Numbered from the stretch's first letter, positions 34,965-44,080 are shown. The stretch: 64,000 nucleotides of DNA from Paenibacillus sp. NAIST15-1 (GCF_001894745.1 NZ_BBYF01000007.1:179417-243416), one strand, 5' to 3'. Translations and numbers: made by a program. The notes: generated by a model from the letters alone, not told the origin.

Positions 34965-35979
34965 GTTCATTCCTCCTTGCAGGGCCTGTCCCGTGACCGA
35001 TTGGTGTTCGAGGGTCATTCAGCCAGCAGCGAGCGCTATGCTGATCTGAGAACGAATGGGTGTCAGGCAGATGCTGCAGGCAGACCTGCATGGTATAAGG
35101 ACATCTCTTCGCGAAGGGACAGCCAGTGATCGGTTCGGATAACTCTGGAGGAGAACCTTCAATCGGTGTCAGCCGTTCATCCTCGGAGGTATCCAGCTTC
35201 GGCGTGGACTGAAGCAAGCCCCATGTATATGGATGCTTCGGACGCTCGAAGATATCTTCGACTGTGCCTGTTTCCACAATCATTCCGGCATACATGACTG
35301 CAACGCGGTGCGCAACCTCAGCCACGACACCGAGATCATGGGTAATGAGCAGAATCGAGCTTCCCATCTGTTCTTGCAGCGTTGTCAGCATGTCAAGAAT
35401 TTGGGCTTGAATCGTGACATCCAGTGCGGTCGTAGGCTCGTCCGCTATCAGCAGCTTGGGATTGCAAGCTAGTGCAATAGCGATGGATACCCGCTGCCGC
35501 ATTCCTCCACTAAATTCATGCGGGTATTGACCGTATCTTCGTTCCGGATCTGGAATGCCTACTAGCTGCAACAGTTGTATCGTTCTCGCTCGCGCATCGG
35601 TTCTGCTAAGCTTCTGATGCTGGCGCAAACCTTCAATAATCTGCGTACCGATCTTCATCGTTGGATTCAAGGAGGACATCGGATCTTGAAAGACCATACC
35701 GATCTCGGAACCACGCAGTTTCCTCATTTGAGAGCGAGAGAGTGAAGTGATGTCTTGGCCTTGAAAATGAATGTCTCCACCCTTCAACTTCGCATGTGGA
35801 GCAGGGAGCATTCCCATAATGGTTCGAGCGGTTATGCTTTTACCGCTGCCGCTCTCGCCGACGATTGCGAGTGTTTCCCGTTCATCAATATGGAAGGACA
35901 CGTCTCGCACGGCTTGAAGCTCTCTATTTCGTGATTGGAATACAACATGCAATTGTTGAACTTCGAGCAAATGCTTCAT
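34945..35979 (-). CDS. oppD: Oligopeptide ABC transporter ATPase OppD
   Basis: 344 residues: Walker [13 protein letters not shown], signature [15 protein letters not shown], Walker [13 protein letters not shown], and the same Cys-rich Opp/Dpp tail ([15 protein letters not shown]). It forms the ATPase heterodimer with OppF. The gene lies 12 bases after oppC and overlaps oppF, so the order on the minus strand is oppB-C-D-F-A. Confidence 0.94.
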   Translation of the reverse strand: MKHLLEVQQLHVVFQSRNRELQAVRDVSFHIDERETLAIVGESGSGKSITARTIMGMLPAPHAKLKGGDIHFQGQDITSLSRSQMRKLRGSEIGMVFQDPMSSLNPTMKIGTQIIEGLRQHQKLSRTDARARTIQLLQLVGIPDPERRYGQYPHEFSGGMRQRVSIAIALACNPKLLIADEPTTALDVTIQAQILDMLTTLQEQMGSSILLITHDLGVVAEVAHRVAVMYAGMIVETGTVEDIFERPKHPYTWGLLQSTPKLDTSEDERLTPIEGSPPELSEPITGCPFAKRCPYTMQVCLQHLPDTHSFSDQHSARCWLNDPRTPIGHGTGPARRNEHVEAYS

Positions 35980-35991
35980 GAGTGCACCTCC

Positions 35992-36939
35992 TTATTGTTG
36001 TGATCGTGGATCTAGGGCATCCTGCAATCCATCTCCAAATGCGTTGAATGCGAACATGGTGAGCGAAATCATCAATCCTGGGAAGAACAGTCGCCACCAT
36101 TGGCCGCTTAATATGACGCCAAGTGAATCGTTGGCCATTGTGCCCCAGCTGGCATCAGGTGCTTGTACACCTAGACCGAGAAAACTTAGAAATGATTCAG
36201 AGAAAATTGCCGCCGGAATCGTAAACGTTAAGTTGACGATAATGATGCCCGCAGCATTCGGGAGCAGATGCTTAATGATTATGCCTGCATGAGATGTGCC
36301 AAGCTTATGCGCTGCAAGTACATACTCTTGCTGCTTAAGCTGTAGAATCTGTCCACGTACAACACGCGCCATTCCAACCCAGCCTGTTATAGATAGGGCG
36401 ATAATCATGGTGAAAATTCCTGGCTTCATAACGACAAGAAGCAAAATGATCACGAGCAAGTAAGGGATGCTGTATAAAATTTCAACAATGCGCATCAACA
36501 CATTATCAACGCGATCACCGAGCCTGCCGTGACCTGCCATATATCCTGAAATGCCACCTACTACAATGCCGACGACAAGATCAATTGCCGCTGCTGCGAA
36601 TCCGATCGTAAGCGAGATGCGTGCTCCTGCCCAAGTTCGCGCCCACACATCGCGTCCCAAATCATCTGTTCCGAACCAATGTTCTCCGGAGGGAGGGAGG
36701 TTCGTAGCTGTTAACGATTGAGCGCTCGAAGAATAGGGAACGAGCGATGGACCAATAGCGGCGAGGAAAATAATGACCAGCAGCAGCACGAGTCCGAGTA
36801 CGGCGAGTTTGTTGCGCGATAGCTTGCGCAATCTGTCCTGCCACAATGGAACGCTGCGAGTTGCGAGCTGATGCTCTGCTTGGTGGCTGCGTTCGATGGG
36901 ATGGAACAGATGATCCAATTCGGCTGATGAAGCTTTCAT
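35992..36939 (-). CDS. oppC: Oligopeptide ABC transporter permease OppC
   Basis: The ATG at 36939 behind AAAGGAG gives 315 residues. After a soluble N-terminus come six membrane helices, with the DppC/OppC features HWFGTDDLGRDVWART and the EAA-type cytoplasmic loop (VLAAHKLGTSHAGIIIKHLLPNA) that contacts the ATPases. Only one base separates it from oppB. Confidence 0.93.
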   Translation of the reverse strand: MKASSAELDHLFHPIERSHQAEHQLATRSVPLWQDRLRKLSRNKLAVLGLVLLLVIIFLAAIGPSLVPYSSSAQSLTATNLPPSGEHWFGTDDLGRDVWARTWAGARISLTIGFAAAAIDLVVGIVVGGISGYMAGHGRLGDRVDNVLMRIVEILYSIPYLLVIILLLVVMKPGIFTMIIALSITGWVGMARVVRGQILQLKQQEYVLAAHKLGTSHAGIIIKHLLPNAAGIIIVNLTFTIPAAIFSESFLSFLGLGVQAPDASWGTMANDSLGVILSGQWWRLFFPGLMISLTMFAFNAFGDGLQDALDPRSQQ

Positions 36940-36940
36940 G

Positions 36941-37867
36941 CTAATCTCCTTTGCTAGCAAGTTTAATTCGCGGATCAACGATCCGGTAAGACATGTCGAT
37001 TAAAAATAACGTAACGACCAATACGACGCTGTAAAAAATCGTTGTGCCCATAATGACGGGATAGTCTCGATTGAAAATACTATCGACGAAGTATTTTCCG
37101 ATACCAGGGATCGCAAAGATCTTCTCCACCACAAACGTGCCTGTGAGGACGGATGCGAACAGTGGGCCCATGAAGGAAAGTACAGGAATTAAGGAATTTC
37201 GCAATCCATGACGAATCACAATTTTCCAAGTAGGCAGACCCTTGGCTTCTGCTGTATGTATGTATTCCTGTTGCAGTACTTCCAACATGCTCGTTCGCAC
37301 GAAGCGGGCAATGATCGCGATCGGCGCAACTGCAAGCGCGAGTGAGGGAAGAACCGTATGCTTCCAAGTTCCCCATGCAGCGACGGGTAGAAGCCCCCAT
37401 TTCACCGACATGTACTTAATAAGCAATGGTGCCAAGATGAAGCTGGGAATCGAGATACCGAGCATCGCAATCATCATCGCTGCAAAATCCAGCGCGCGGT
37501 TATGATGAAGGGCGGCAACCGTGCCTAATCCGATTCCGACCACGATTGCAAGCAGCATAGATTGAATGCCGAGAATCGCTGATGGTAGAAAACCGCGGGC
37601 TATCAAGGTGTTAACATCCGTTGTCTTGGATTGGATCGATGGCCCTAAGTCCAAGGTGAGCAGACTCTTCAAATACAATAAGTACTGTGTAGGCAAAGGC
37701 TTATCCAGGTTATACCTTGCCCTCATGTTATCCAATACGGACTCTGGCAGCGTCTTCGAATCTGAAGCGAATGGATCACCTGGGATCATGTGCATGATCA
37801 CGAAGGTCAGCGTAACAATGATCCATAGTGTGACCAGCATGGCGAATAAGCGTTTCAGCACAGCCAT
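36941..37867 (-). CDS. oppB: Oligopeptide ABC transporter permease OppB
   Basis: 308 residues, six membrane helices, with the OppB/DppB start (LVTLWIIVTLTFVIMHMIPGDPF) and the EAA loop (IHTAEAKGLPTWKIVIRHGLRN). It is the first gene of the minus-strand opp operon, with an AACAGGAGAC site before its ATG. About 100 bases upstream is a CAACCGGTTG palindrome that may be an operator. Confidence 0.93.
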   Translation of the reverse strand: MAVLKRLFAMLVTLWIIVTLTFVIMHMIPGDPFASDSKTLPESVLDNMRARYNLDKPLPTQYLLYLKSLLTLDLGPSIQSKTTDVNTLIARGFLPSAILGIQSMLLAIVVGIGLGTVAALHHNRALDFAAMMIAMLGISIPSFILAPLLIKYMSVKWGLLPVAAWGTWKHTVLPSLALAVAPIAIIARFVRTSMLEVLQQEYIHTAEAKGLPTWKIVIRHGLRNSLIPVLSFMGPLFASVLTGTFVVEKIFAIPGIGKYFVDSIFNRDYPVIMGTTIFYSVVLVVTLFLIDMSYRIVDPRIKLASKGD

Positions 37868-38380
37868 TATTCTGTTGTCTCCTGTTCATTTAAAATCACA
37901 TAATACACATTGAATAAATCGGAATTAAAATTAAATAAAATCTCCTAACGAAATCGTAATCAACCGGTTGTTAAATATTAAATCTGATAGGATTAGTATG
38001 AATAATAGGATAGAAGGTTTGAAATGTCAATGTAATACTATGTAAATTTCAAAATTTAAATTTCATTTCATCAGCTCATACACTTTAGAGGTAAGAAAGG
38101 GGGAAACGATGCCATTCCATTGATTGTAAAGGGATATACTGGTACAATTGGTTATATTCAAACTTTACTAGATAACGAAATGAGGGGATCGTTTGTTATA
38201 CATGCGTATCGACTTAGAACTACTCCATGCAAAGTCTATATTATGGACATGAACGGTAGCTTGTGTGGAGTTACATCGCTTAACCGTTCACTTTCATTTT
38301 GACTTTCATGGTGAAAATACGTTTATAATGTAGGCTTTGCTCCCTTAAAAGAGACCAATTTTTTAAGGAGCGAAGGGATC
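37868..38380. other. Divergent intergenic region between opp and the CD3324-type gene
   Basis: 513 bases, AT-rich. It holds the perfect 10-bp palindrome CAACCGGTTG (37961-37970) on the opp side, a TTGACT/TATAAT-like pair near 38300-38330 and a hairpin covering the ribosome binding site of the CD3324-type gene (38339-38372). A 60-codon frame at 38120 has no usable start signal and is not called. Confidence 0.5.
38339..38372 (+). promoter_or_regulatory. Hairpin that could hide the ribosome binding site
   Basis: GCTCCcTTAAAA pairs with TTTTAAGGAGC (one bulged C), and the 3' arm contains AAGGAG, the ribosome binding site of the gene at 38381. Translation may be limited until the stem opens. Seen by pairing only. 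Confidence 0.45.
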
Positions 38381-38644
38381 ATGAAATATATGAAGGCGAA
38401 TGAATGCTTGCCAGAACATCTGCTATTAGAAATACAGAAATACGTCTGTGGTGAATTCATATACATTCCAGCACCGCAAGGATCTCGTAAAAAATGGGGC
38501 GAAAACTCTGGGATTCGAAGAGAGCTCCAAGTTAGAAATGAGAAGATTCGGCACTATTTCCGTGAAGGGGCATCGATTGATCAGTTATCTGAACAATATT
38601 GCCTGTCTGTAGATAGCATCAAGAAAATTGTATACAAGAAATAA
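38381..38644 (+). CDS. CD3324-family small DNA-binding protein
   Basis: 87 residues matching the small CD3324 family (Mor-type helix-turn-helix): KYMKANECLPEHLLLEIQKY, then the hallmark IYIPAPQGSRKKWGENSG, and the C-terminal HTH (IDQLSEQYCLSVDSIKKIVYKK). Likely a compact transcription factor of unknown target. It stands alone between opp and alkA, and a terminator follows. Confidence 0.85.
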   Translation: MKYMKANECLPEHLLLEIQKYVCGEFIYIPAPQGSRKKWGENSGIRRELQVRNEKIRHYFREGASIDQLSEQYCLSVDSIKKIVYKK

Positions 38645-38654
38645 GGAATGGGAA

Positions 38655-38690
38655 ACCCGCCCTGCTTCGAACGCAAGGCGGGTCTATTTG
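38655..38690. terminator. Terminator between convergent CD3324-type and alkA genes
   Basis: ACCCGCC pairs with GGCGGGT, extended by TGC/GCA with one mismatch, followed by a modest T-rich stretch. Confidence 0.75.
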
Positions 38691-38736
38691 GTGTTAATGC
38701 CATAAATCCTTGCCGCTGTATAGGATCGTTTGTGGA

Positions 38737-39651
38737 TTAGTAGAGATATCTCCAGAGGTAAAATGTCGCATAAGCTTCCCAGCCGCTCCACTTCTCAGAC
38801 ATCTCTCGCAATTCGCTCTTCGTCGGCTTTCTGTCGGAACCGAGGCGATGGCGAATGGCATTATGAAGTCCGACATCATCAATCGGAAATGCAGACGGCA
38901 TTCGCAAGCAGCGCATGAGTACGTAATTGGCCGTCCATGGTCCGATTCCACGTATTTGCGTCAACATCAGTTCGGCTTGCTTGAAGTCGCCGGCCGCGAG
39001 CAGCATTTCTTTTGACAATCGCTTATCGGCAATTAGCTGTGCAGTATGGATCAGGTACTCGCATTTTCGTTCGGTCATGCGCAATTGCTGCAGATCTTGG
39101 ACGGTTAGAGAAGCGATATCGTGGGCAGTAGGATAGATCCAGTAGGTGTTCCCATCACATGTAATCGGCTTGCCAAAATGTTCGACTAGTCTCCGCTTCA
39201 ACGTATACGCAAACGCAAGATTAATCTGTTGCCCAATAATTCCCCAGCTCAACGCTTCAAATAGGTCAGGGATGCCAATGATTCGCAATCCAGAGAATGA
39301 CTGGACAGCATGTTGAAGCAAGGGATCGTTTTGGGCCAGAGCGTAAAAGGGTGCCAAGTCAGTGTCTAGGTCGAACCAATCTCGAACGTAATGTTCGACA
39401 GCACGATGTTCCTTCGGATTACGAGGAACCGTATTTCCAAGATAGACAATGTTCAGAGATTGATCTTCATTGGCGCTAATTTCTACGATTGGCGAACTAT
39501 GTTCAAGAGGAATTGCCTTACATACCTTGTGTTGTTGTATCTCATATAGACATTCATTGGTCGTACGAGATAAGTAGTTCAGATTCTCGTTGAAATTGAA
39601 TTCCGTAGGAACCTCCAACCGCGTCCGATTTTCCTTGTGTTCCATCGTCAT
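38737..39651 (-). CDS. alkA: DNA-3-methyladenine glycosylase II, AlkA-like
   Basis: The ATG at 39651 behind AGGGAGG gives 304 residues. The C-terminal two thirds is the helix-hairpin-helix glycosylase domain: GIIGQQINLAFA, the hairpin QIRGIGPWTANYVLMRCL, and the catalytic Asp in FPIDDVGL (about residue 259). It removes alkylated bases such as 3-methyladenine from DNA. It is divergent from adaA, the same arrangement as in Bacillus, so AdaA probably activates both sides after methylation. Confidence 0.93.
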   Translation of the reverse strand: MTMEHKENRTRLEVPTEFNFNENLNYLSRTTNECLYEIQQHKVCKAIPLEHSSPIVEISANEDQSLNIVYLGNTVPRNPKEHRAVEHYVRDWFDLDTDLAPFYALAQNDPLLQHAVQSFSGLRIIGIPDLFEALSWGIIGQQINLAFAYTLKRRLVEHFGKPITCDGNTYWIYPTAHDIASLTVQDLQQLRMTERKCEYLIHTAQLIADKRLSKEMLLAAGDFKQAELMLTQIRGIGPWTANYVLMRCLRMPSAFPIDDVGLHNAIRHRLGSDRKPTKSELREMSEKWSGWEAYATFYLWRYLY

Positions 39652-39797
39652 GTTATCCCTCCCTGCACGAGAAATATCTCCTATTATAGTTGTATCATAC
39701 TTCCGAATCACATGGATTTCGAAATATTGCGTTTCCATTCCTATTCGCGTACATAGCCCCGTCTATCAGGTTATACTGGAAGAGGAGGTGAAGTTCT

Positions 39798-40463
39798 ATG
39801 CCAGAGAGGAACGAACCTATTCGGTTCACAGTTTTGTCTGAAGATGGGGGGAAGCAAACCATCATGCTAGGTATAGCGACAGATGAACAGTGGCAGGCCA
39901 TCTTAGGAAATGATTCATCCTACGATCACCACTTCATCTATGCAGTGAAGACAACAGGGATCTTCTGCAGACCCTCATGCAAGTCAAGACCTCCAATTAG
40001 AGCGAACATATGTATATTTCAGAATGCGGAACATGCACAGAAGGCTGGATTTCGCCCGTGCAAACGGTGCAAACCATCAGGAGAGCGCATGCCGGATCAG
40101 GAATGGGTCCAGCAGATCGTTCAATGCATTCACAGCCGTTACGCGGAGTCATTGACGCTTCAAGCACTCGCTGAATTTTGTCACGGCAGCCCTTATCACT
40201 TACAACGTACATTTAAGCGGATAATGGGGGTATCTCCGATGGAATATGTTCAGCGTACGCGCATGCATCATGCCAAGCATCTACTCATTCATTCCAAGTA
40301 TCCTGTTGCGAACATAGCACAGACAGTAGGGCTTTCGAATACCCCGTATTTTATCACCTTGTTCAAAAAAATGACCGGACATACACCGGCAGCCTATCGG
40401 ATGCGCGAATGGAATATCGATCAGGATGAGATAAGCGGAGGAGAGAACAATCATGGGAACTGA
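39798..40463 (+). CDS. adaA: AdaA-type methylphosphotriester acceptor and AraC-like activator
   Basis: 221 residues. The Ada zinc domain holds Cys57, Cys61, Cys88 and Cys91 (GIFCRPSCKSR ... CKRCKPSG); Cys57 is the expected methyl acceptor from DNA phosphotriesters. An AraC-type double helix-turn-helix follows (about 105-205). As in Bacillus AdaA, the alkyltransferase domain is absent and is encoded by the next gene, which overlaps by 11 bases. Methylated AdaA activates the ada genes and alkA. GAGGAGGTG precedes the ATG. Confidence 0.94.
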   Translation: MPERNEPIRFTVLSEDGGKQTIMLGIATDEQWQAILGNDSSYDHHFIYAVKTTGIFCRPSCKSRPPIRANICIFQNAEHAQKAGFRPCKRCKPSGERMPDQEWVQQIVQCIHSRYAESLTLQALAEFCHGSPYHLQRTFKRIMGVSPMEYVQRTRMHHAKHLLIHSKYPVANIAQTVGLSNTPYFITLFKKMTGHTPAAYRMREWNIDQDEISGGENNHGN

Positions 40464-40980
40464 GAACCTCAATATATATTGGGCATTGTTGCAACATAAT
40501 GCATGGCATCTGCATATTGCTGCTTCTGAACGCGGTTTATGTTATATTAGCGGTCAGAATGAATCATTTGAACAGCTTAGTCAATGGGCTGAGCGGCACT
40601 ATCCTGCTGCTGGTCTAGTACGTGATGATGAACGTATGCAGCCATATGTTACGGAAGTAGCGGAATATTTGACAGGGCATCGTACGGAATTCGATGTGCC
40701 GCTGGATATACAAGGCACTCGGTTCCAATGTGAAGTATGGGAAGCACTGTGTGCAATACCCTACGGTGAAACTCGAACTTATTCCGAAATCGCGGAACAG
40801 GTTAAGAAACCGAAGGCCGCGCGAGCCGTTGGCAGTGCTATCGGGGCGAATCCTATTCTGATTACGGTGCCCTGCCATCGTGTCATTGGGAAGGATGGCT
40901 CTATTACTGGTTATCGAGGCGGTCTAGAGATGAAGAGGCGTCTTCTGCACGTTGAACAACGGCCTGCGATCAAGTCATGA
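40453..40980 (+). CDS. adaB: Methylated-DNA--protein-cysteine methyltransferase
   Basis: 175 residues with the alkyltransferase active site PCHRVIGKDG (Cys141) and the DNA-binding FQCEVWEALCAIPYGETRTYSEIA and KAARAVGSAIGANP segments. It takes the methyl group off O6-methylguanine onto its own Cys, once per molecule. It overlaps adaA, as in the adaA-adaB operon of Bacillus; the equivalent name elsewhere is ogt. Confidence 0.94.
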   Translation: MGTENLNIYWALLQHNAWHLHIAASERGLCYISGQNESFEQLSQWAERHYPAAGLVRDDERMQPYVTEVAEYLTGHRTEFDVPLDIQGTRFQCEVWEALCAIPYGETRTYSEIAEQVKKPKAARAVGSAIGANPILITVPCHRVIGKDGSITGYRGGLEMKRRLLHVEQRPAIKS

Positions 40981-41030
40981 CGTAGAAGGTTGATAAAGAT
41001 TGAGCGCTGGCGAAGGGAGGAGTGAGGCGA

Positions 41031-41849
41031 ATGATTGACTTGCAATTTACTACACCGAAAACGCTGCTGAACAAAGGTTCCGGATTCCTAGCCGACTATT
41101 CCCATACACTGAACCCATATACCGGGTGCTCATTCGCCTGCTCTTATTGTTATGTGCGACAAATGCCAGTGGCTAAGTTCCGCAAGGCGGAATGGGGCAG
41201 CTGGATCGATATAAAACAGCAGGCGGCAGAGGTTCTGCGCAAAGAACTGCGGAGAGCGAAGACGAAGGGCAATGTCACCATCTTCATGTCATCGAGTACT
41301 GATCCCTATCAGCCGATCGAATATAAGGAACAGGTAACGCGCTCGCTGCTGGAGGTTATGGCTGATGAGCAGCCTGATTTCCTATTGGTACAAACACGCA
41401 GCCCACTTGTTCAGCGGGATATCGATCTGCTGCAACAGATGAAGGACAAGGTGCGCGTAAGTATGACCGTCGAGACCGATAGGGAAGAGATTCGCAAGCA
41501 TTTCTCGCCTGGAGCACCGCCAATTGCAGCTAGACTGAGAGCATTGGAACAATTGCGTCTGGCAGGTGTTCCGACCCAGGCAACGATTGCCCCTGTTCTT
41601 CCAAGCAGTGAATCGTTTCCACAGAAGCTGGTAGGGCTGACGAATCGAATATGTATCGATGATTTCGTTATGGGTGATGGCAGCGGGGGAGCTAGAACGA
41701 GACAATTGGGAATATTCAGATTGTACGAGGAGCTCGGTTTACAGGAATGGTACGAGCCAGATGCATATCAGCTCGTGTATGATCGGTTCAGCCGCGTGTT
41801 TGCTCCCGATCAACTTCATATAAGCCGGAAGGGATTTGCCCCAACATAG
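41031..41849 (+). CDS. SPL-family radical SAM protein
   Basis: About 272 residues with a radical SAM cluster motif Cys33-x3-Cys37-x2-Cys40 (TGCSFACSYC), preceded by LLNKGSGFLADYSHTLNPY, typical of the Rv2578c/spore-photoproduct-lyase-like family. The ATG at 41031 is preferred over the GTG three codons earlier. It lies about 50 bases after adaB, so it may be part of the DNA repair operon. It is smaller than true SplB and has not been shown to repair spore photoproduct, so the precise role is open. Confidence 0.88.
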   Translation: MIDLQFTTPKTLLNKGSGFLADYSHTLNPYTGCSFACSYCYVRQMPVAKFRKAEWGSWIDIKQQAAEVLRKELRRAKTKGNVTIFMSSSTDPYQPIEYKEQVTRSLLEVMADEQPDFLLVQTRSPLVQRDIDLLQQMKDKVRVSMTVETDREEIRKHFSPGAPPIAARLRALEQLRLAGVPTQATIAPVLPSSESFPQKLVGLTNRICIDDFVMGDGSGGARTRQLGIFRLYEELGLQEWYEPDAYQLVYDRFSRVFAPDQLHISRKGFAPT

Positions 41850-42000
41850 ACATCGATAATACAGACGGACAGCAAGGACAGGAAAGCTTTAAAGATAGTA
41901 AAGCTAGTAAGGTTGGATTGGCAAAACGGTAAAGACGGTTATGCCAGCAAATACAGACAACATTTACGTTTGGACTTATGGATATCAGATGAACAAAAGG

Positions 42001-42057
42001 ATAGACAGCGTAGGAAGTTGGGCAGTTCGCCGACTCTGATAGCTGTCTATTTTTTTG
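42001..42057 (+). terminator. Terminator of the ada/radical SAM operon
   Basis: A 9-bp stem with a 32-base loop that may fold further, followed by a T-run. Confidence 0.7.
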
Positions 42058-42086
42058 TCTATATACAAATGGAGTAAGATGCGTTA

Positions 42087-42125
42087 TTGTTTATATGACT
42101 AATTGCACTAAAATAGTCATATAAA
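42087..42125 (+). promoter_or_regulatory. Promoter with overlapping inverted-repeat operator
   Basis: TTTATATGACTA (42090-42101) and TAGTCATATAAA (42114-42125) form a perfect 12-bp inverted repeat with a 12-base spacer. It overlaps a sigma-A-like promoter (TTGTTT, 16 bases, TAAAAT). The arrangement suits repression by the TetR protein encoded at the end of this operon. Confidence 0.7.
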
Positions 42126-42165
42126 TTGTTGACGAAGTGCTAGCATACATAGGAGCGTGAAGCAG

Positions 42166-43365
42166 ATGACACAGGTTCATGTACAAGGTTGGGTGGCAGC
42201 AGGATTTGAAGAAGTGGAAGAAGAGTTCGTACGGAACTTTACGAGGCGCAAAGAAACGGGTGCAGCATGTGCTGTATATATACAGGGCAAGAAGGTTGTA
42301 GATTTATGGGGCGGAGTATCAGATCCTTATAGCGGAACATTATGGCAAGAGCATACGATGGTACCGGTATTTTCAAGCACGAAGGGCTTTGCAGCTCTGG
42401 CAGGGGCACTTGCGGTATCTCGGGGGCTGCTCGATTATGATGAGCAAGTCGGTGCCTATTGGCCCGAATTCGCCGTTCATGGCAAAGATCGCATCACAGT
42501 TAGGCAACTGTTGTCGCATCAAGCTGGACTGTGCACGGTAGATACATTACAATTGGAGAAGTTTGCAGATTTAGATACTGCACAAGTCGCCAATAAGCTT
42601 GCGAACGCAAGGCCGGAATGGACACCAGGCGTGAAGCAGGGCTACCATGCTTGGACAGTTGGGTGGTATATCGGTGAGCTTATACGCCGAGTAGACCCAA
42701 GAGGAAGAAGCTTGGGCCGTTTTTTTCACGAGGAGATTGCGAGTTCGCTTGATGCGGAATTCTATATTGGATTGCCTAAATCAGTACCGAATGCAAGGCT
42801 CGCTCAGGTAAGAGGAATTAACAGTCCAGCTCAGATATTAAAGCATATTCATGAGATTCCATTCTCCATGCTGCTCGGCTTCCTCAACCCACGCTCGTTA
42901 ACAGCGCGGAGCATGGTTGATCCGAAGCGGCTAGTTGCGAATGAGAACTTCAACCGTCGTGAGATGCTGGCGATCGAATTTCCATCCGGCAATGGAATTG
43001 GCGAGGTACGCGCAATGGCTGCCATATATGGTGAATTTGCTGCGGGTGGCAAGAAGCTGAAGTTGTCCAAATCGGTACTTCGAACGCTAGAGGCTCCACC
43101 GGAGCTGCCATTATCAGGGACTTATGACCATGTGAATCGGACCAAGCTGGCTTATTCCGTCGGATTCTGGAAGCCCATTGAAGGGCATACGTTCGGCAGC
43201 AGCCACCGGGCATACGGACATCCGGGAGCCGGAGGTTCCTTCTGCTATGCAGACCCAGACTATGAGCTGGGTTATGCCTACGGGTTAAATGAGATAGGCG
43301 GGTATATGGACAATAATCCGCGTGAGAATGCGGTGCGCCAGGCGGTATATCGCTGCCTGAAGTAA
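42166..43365 (+). CDS. Serine hydrolase of the beta-lactamase/EstB family
   Basis: About 399 residues, no signal peptide. The SxxK motif is S70-S-T-K73 (PVFSSTKGFAAL); a candidate catalytic Tyr lies in GYHAWTVGW and the third motif region near HPGAGGSFC. Proteins of this class are usually cytosolic esterases rather than antibiotic-degrading beta-lactamases. AGGAGCG lies before the ATG at 42166. The TetR gene follows within about 15 bases, so the hydrolase is likely its regulated target. Confidence 0.88.
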   Translation: MTQVHVQGWVAAGFEEVEEEFVRNFTRRKETGAACAVYIQGKKVVDLWGGVSDPYSGTLWQEHTMVPVFSSTKGFAALAGALAVSRGLLDYDEQVGAYWPEFAVHGKDRITVRQLLSHQAGLCTVDTLQLEKFADLDTAQVANKLANARPEWTPGVKQGYHAWTVGWYIGELIRRVDPRGRSLGRFFHEEIASSLDAEFYIGLPKSVPNARLAQVRGINSPAQILKHIHEIPFSMLLGFLNPRSLTARSMVDPKRLVANENFNRREMLAIEFPSGNGIGEVRAMAAIYGEFAAGGKKLKLSKSVLRTLEAPPELPLSGTYDHVNRTKLAYSVGFWKPIEGHTFGSSHRAYGHPGAGGSFCYADPDYELGYAYGLNEIGGYMDNNPRENAVRQAVYRCLK

Positions 43366-43379
43366 AGGAGAGAGTCATT

Positions 43380-43973
43380 ATTCCGAAGTTTAGTGAGATG
43401 GAAAGAGAAGCGGTTCGTACATGCCTAATGTCCACAGGCAAGGAACAGTTCACTCAATATGGACTGAAAAAAACGAGTGTTGATGAAATTGTAAAGGCAT
43501 GCGGCATCGCGAAGGGATCATTTTATGCCTTTTTCCAGTCGAAGGAAGAACTGTATTATACCATCATGCAAGCAGAAGAATCGTTTAAGGATCAGAAAAT
43601 TCGAGAAATGCTGAACAGTGAACGATCTCCGAAGGAACTGCTGAAGGGCCTGTTCGACTTGTCATTTGAGATGCTGGAGACAAATCCGTTCCTGAAACGA
43701 GTTCAACAACGAGACGAATACGAATTGCTGATCAGAAAATTGCCTAAAGATAAGTTGGAAGAACATATTCAAGCTGACAATCGAGCTGGTGCCGAGCTGA
43801 TTAAGCAATGGCAGGAGAAGCAGGTCATTATTGATAAAGACCCAGAAGTCATTATCGGTTTACTGCGCTCGGTTATGCTGCTGTCATTGCACAGAGAGGA
43901 AATTGGAGGTAAGTTCGATCAGGTCAAGGAACTGCTGCTTGAATGTGTGACGGAGGGACTGCTTCGCAAATAA
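43380..43973 (+). CDS. TetR-family regulator with probable ATT start
   Basis: The first ATG (43398) lacks a nearby ribosome binding site. Starting instead at ATT 43380, nine bases after AAAGGAG, gives the N-terminus (M)PKFSEMEREAVR, the usual opening of this TetR group. The HTH is about residues 25-50 (KKTSVDEIVKACGIAKGSFYAFFQSKEEL). The 197-residue protein probably represses its own operon through the inverted repeat at 42090-42125. A rare AUU start keeps protein levels low, as in infC. The regulator call is firm; the start is a strong inference. Confidence 0.88.
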   Translation: MPKFSEMEREAVRTCLMSTGKEQFTQYGLKKTSVDEIVKACGIAKGSFYAFFQSKEELYYTIMQAEESFKDQKIREMLNSERSPKELLKGLFDLSFEMLETNPFLKRVQQRDEYELLIRKLPKDKLEEHIQADNRAGAELIKQWQEKQVIIDKDPEVIIGLLRSVMLLSLHREEIGGKFDQVKELLLECVTEGLLRK

Positions 43974-44050
43974 CAGGAACACAGCTTCATAATCTTACCA
44001 TCAAAGTTGTACTGCTGATCAGAAGGCGGTGCAACTTTTTTATTAGGCAA

Positions 44051-44080
44051 TGTCCTTTTTGTGTGAGTTTAAGTGTTGTA
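44051..44080 (+). promoter_or_regulatory. Putative ECF sigma promoter before the first sigma gene
   Basis: TGTC at 44051 and TGTTGTA at 44074, 23 bases apart start to start. The same pair recurs at 45693, 54130 and 62947, so this is probably an autoregulated ECF promoter. Confidence 0.65.

Larger units (their letters stand above)
41850..42165. other. Intergenic region with a terminator and the serine hydrolase promoter
   Basis: No gene. ATAGACAGC (42001-42009) pairs with GCTGTCTAT (42042-42050), followed by seven T, probably ending the repair operon. The rest is the control region of the hydrolase/TetR operon. Confidence 0.6.

Noticed and set aside
38120..38302. 60-codon frame upstream of the CD3324-type gene
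   Set aside because: Begins with TTG about 20 bases from the nearest purine-rich site; no family resemblance.
42166..43365. Serine hydrolase as an antibiotic beta-lactamase
   Set aside because: No signal peptide and the sequence looks like the EstB/esterase group; SxxK alone is not enough.
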